A stretch of DNA of 12,127 nt, taken from positions 1 to 12,127 of the forward strand of contig CAJZFM010000036.1 of assembly GCA_915070235.1 (NCBI GenBank). Direction: 5' to 3'. This document shows, in pieces, positions 9,991 through 12,127 of this stretch. A model generated the notes under the pieces. That model searched no databases. It worked only from the letters and a program-made list of their open reading frames with translations, and had not been told where the DNA came from. The first letter of the stretch is position 1. Every line of letters begins with the position of its first letter. The stretch is from an uncultured Capnocytophaga sp. (lineage in GTDB: Bacteria; Bacteroidota; Bacteroidia; Flavobacteriales; Flavobacteriaceae). The position numbers and the translations under genes were made by a program.

Positions 9991-11421
9991 ATGAATTATT
10001 CCCAATCACTTACAGCTCCCATCTTTGAACTTATTTCTAAAATTGCTGATCAAAACAGTCAAAAATGCTTCGTCGTAGGAGGTTTTGTTCGTGATTTACT
10101 ATTAAAACGAGGCGTTGCCAAAGATATTGATATTGTTACTTTAGGCAGCGGTATAGAACTGGCTGAAAAAGTAGCCGCCCAACTGCCCAACAATCCTAAA
10201 ATATCGGTATTTAAGAATTTTGGCACTGCTATGATCAAGACCGATAGCATAGATATTGAGTTTGTAGGGGCACGTAAGGAGAGCTATCGGGAGGATTCTC
10301 GCAAGCCTATAGTGGAGGATGGCACCTTAGCCGATGATCAGAATCGCCGTGATTTTACCATCAATGCCTTGGCTATATCCCTAAATAAAGACTCTTTCGG
10401 AGAATTGGTGGATCCTTTTGGAGGGATTGATGACTTACAGAACAAAATCATTCGTACCCCCTTAGAGCCTAATATTACTTATTCCGATGACCCTTTGCGT
10501 ATGCTCAGGGCTATTCGCTTTGCTACCCAACTGAATTTCCAAATAGAAGAAAAATCCCTACAAGCCATAGCGGACAACAAGGAACGACTCAAGATTATCT
10601 CCAACGAACGTATTGCTGAGGAACTCAACAAAATACTTGCCGCCGCACGCCCTTCTGTTGGGTTTAAGTTGCTTTATGAAACACGCCTGCTCTCAATGAT
10701 TCTACCCGAATTGATCGCCCTACAAGGCGTAGATGAAAAGGAAGGCCAACGCCACAAGGACAATTTTTGGCACACCTTGGAGGTGGTGGATAATATTGCT
10801 CTCAACACCGATGACTTATGGCTCCGCTGGGCAGCCCTATTACATGATATAGGTAAGGCACCCACCAAGCGATTTGATAAGAAAATAGGTTGGACTTTTC
10901 ACGGACACGAGTTTCTCGGAGGGAAAATGGTGGTCAAGATATTCCAGCGCCTGCGTCTTCCTCAGAATGAGAAGATGAAATTTGTCCAAAAAATGGTTAC
11001 TATGAGCTCCCGACCTATCATCATTGCACAGGATATTGTAACCGATTCGGCTGTAAGGCGCCTACTTTTTGATGCTGGTGATGATTTTGAAGCACTTATG
11101 ACCCTTTGTGAGGCCGATATTACCACCAAAAACCCACAGAGGTACAAGAAATACCATCAGAATTTCCAAATTGTTCGCCAAAAAGTCGTAGAAGTAGAAG
11201 AAAAAGACCATATACGCAACTTTCAACCTCCTATCACTGGAGAGGAAATCATGGCTCTCTTTGGCCTTAAACCCTCTCGTGAAGTAGGCCAGCTCAAAGA
11301 AGCGATCAAAGAAGCTATTTTAGAGGGTATTATAGGCAACTCCTACGAAGAGGCCTACCCCTTTATGCTTGAAAAAGCAAAGAAAATGGGACTTTCTTTA
11401 GTCACTAAAGCAAGCTCATAG
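9991..11421 (+). CDS. cca: CCA-adding tRNA nucleotidyltransferase with HD domain
   Basis: The enzyme builds or repairs the 3' CCA end of tRNAs from CTP and ATP without a template. The 476-residue protein is a class II nucleotidyltransferase. The head domain has VVGGFVRDLLL (about 28-38), with Arg34-Asp35, and the metal-binding pair Asp45/Asp47 in KDIDIV. The flexible loop and RRDFTINALAI (119-129) follow, then the base-selecting neck with DDPLRMLRAIRFA (166-178) and NERIAEEL (205-212). The C-terminal part is an HD phosphohydrolase domain: His261 in FWHTLEVV, His285-Asp286 in LLHDIGKAP, and a further His in FHGHEFLG. HD domains in this family can have 2',3'-cyclic phosphodiesterase or phosphatase activity, unproven here. 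Poly(A) polymerase I is the main alternative, but in Bacteroidota a single copy is usually the CCA enzyme. It has its own -7 box. Confidence 0.93.
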   Translation: MNYSQSLTAPIFELISKIADQNSQKCFVVGGFVRDLLLKRGVAKDIDIVTLGSGIELAEKVAAQLPNNPKISVFKNFGTAMIKTDSIDIEFVGARKESYREDSRKPIVEDGTLADDQNRRDFTINALAISLNKDSFGELVDPFGGIDDLQNKIIRTPLEPNITYSDDPLRMLRAIRFATQLNFQIEEKSLQAIADNKERLKIISNERIAEELNKILAAARPSVGFKLLYETRLLSMILPELIALQGVDEKEGQRHKDNFWHTLEVVDNIALNTDDLWLRWAALLHDIGKAPTKRFDKKIGWTFHGHEFLGGKMVVKIFQRLRLPQNEKMKFVQKMVTMSSRPIIIAQDIVTDSAVRRLLFDAGDDFEALMTLCEADITTKNPQRYKKYHQNFQIVRQKVVEVEEKDHIRNFQPPITGEEIMALFGLKPSREVGQLKEAIKEAILEGIIGNSYEEAYPFMLEKAKKMGLSLVTKASS

Positions 11422-11462
11422 TTGTACCTAAAGGTGATAAAACTTACAAAACCTAATTAAGA

Positions 11463-12127
11463 ATGAAAGAAAGTATAAAGATAAGTGCCCTATCTGTGAT
11501 TATAGGTGCTATTCAAATGATACTTTTCTTGCCTGATGGGTATTCTTGTATTGACGCAAAAAGTGATGTTATTACAGGTATTTCTATTTTTATGCCTATC
11601 CAATTCTGTATAGTATTTGTATATAGCATTTTTTGTAAACCTATTAGACAATCTATCGCTAAGTATATATTACTCCTAATTATTTTAGCTTTTTGGCTAT
11701 ATATCAATAGGATAGAATTTATGCATCGGGAAGCTTGTTGGTCTACCTATTTGAAAGAGGAGATTAACCCAGCGGTAGTATATAGCTCTATCATCCCCTG
11801 CGGAATCTGCATTTTTGCCTTTTATATAGGGATATGCTATTTTGAAAAAAAGGAAAAACAAAAAATACCTCCCTCTGACAAAGCAACAAACCACTCTATT
11901 ACTAAATTAAGTGTCATTATTAGCTTTCTACTGATAGGATGCAGTGCCCCGAAAAGTGATTTTAAGGTTATCCAAACCGAAAGAATAGGTAAAGATTATC
12001 AATATAACCCCAATGGATTTATAGAAAATAATTATGGAAAACTTCTTATAAAAACCATTTCACTTTATGATGAGAAGGGAAAGCTAAAAAGATTTTTTTG
12101 GAATAGAGCCAATGGATTTCTGGAATA
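11463..12127 (+). CDS. Unknown polytopic membrane protein with internal lipobox, 3' end missing
   Basis: An open frame runs from ATG 11463 to the window end without a stop (221 codons seen). I do not recognise the family. Hydrophobic segments lie at about residues 7-23, 37-58, 68-81 and 106-127. A Lys-rich stretch (128-148) leads to a fifth segment ending LLIGC (Cys160), which fits the lipoprotein signal pattern L-x-G-C. After Cys160 the sequence turns polar and carries a YD-type unit (LYDEKGKLKRFFW), like the units in the secreted protein at 6036-6878. By the positive-inside rule the tail after residue 160 should be outside the cytoplasm. The gene is visibly A/T-rich compared with cca just upstream. 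No TAnnTTTG box lies in the 41-bp gap, so it may be read from the cca transcript. It could be a fusion of a four-segment membrane protein with a lipoprotein. Confidence 0.7.
   Translation, partial: MKESIKISALSVIIGAIQMILFLPDGYSCIDAKSDVITGISIFMPIQFCIVFVYSIFCKPIRQSIAKYILLLIILAFWLYINRIEFMHREACWSTYLKEEINPAVVYSSIIPCGICIFAFYIGICYFEKKEKQKIPPSDKATNHSITKLSVIISFLLIGCSAPKSDFKVIQTERIGKDYQYNPNGFIENNYGKLLIKTISLYDEKGKLKRFFWNRANGFLE

Overview
The window looks like a chromosomal segment of a member of the Bacteroidota, class Flavobacteriia. A Capnocytophaga-like organism is my best guess, but genus is an inference. Four things support this: the pyrG-yidC gene pair; a BshB1-type bacillithiol deacetylase; a DUF4294 protein of a family known from Bacteroidota; and promoters of the Bacteroidota form (TTTG, about 19-20 nt, TAnnTTTG) rather than TTGACA/TATAAT. 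Start codons follow A/T-rich leaders without clear Shine-Dalgarno sequences, also typical of the phylum.

Layout. 1-135: short repeats and the pyrG promoter. 136-5035: three housekeeping genes on the + strand, pyrG (CTP synthase), yidC (membrane insertase) and eno (enolase); yidC and eno are 28 bp apart with no visible promoter between them. 5036-5251: an eno terminator fused to the next promoter, then an A/T-rich repeat element. 5252-8327: bshB1, a secreted YD-repeat-like protein of unknown role, an ArsC/YfgD-like thiol protein and an outer-membrane beta-barrel protein. 8334-8368: a strong bidirectional terminator, facing a minus-strand DUF4294 gene (8379-9080). 9081-9213: a divergent promoter region. 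9214-11421: a small unknown protein that appears to start with GTG, a DoxX-family membrane protein and a CCA-adding tRNA nucleotidyltransferase with an HD domain. 11463-12127: the 5' part of an unrecognised membrane protein that runs off the window.

Most of the window is core metabolism and envelope biogenesis. pyrG supplies CTP, eno runs lower glycolysis, YidC inserts membrane proteins, and Cca matures tRNA 3' ends. BshB1 makes a bacillithiol precursor, and an ArsC-like thiol protein lies two genes downstream; a functional link is only a guess. The window contains no tRNA, rRNA, CRISPR array, insertion sequence or recognisable defence system. No gene-free stretch exceeds 300 bases; the longest is the 216-219 bp between eno and bshB1.

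I did not find a clear new multi-gene system. The most unusual items are: a polytopic membrane protein with a lipobox at its fifth hydrophobic segment; two near-identical A/T-rich repeat elements placed directly before the start codons of two genes; a terminator hairpin that contains the -33 element of the next promoter; and the small unknown gene with its own promoter.
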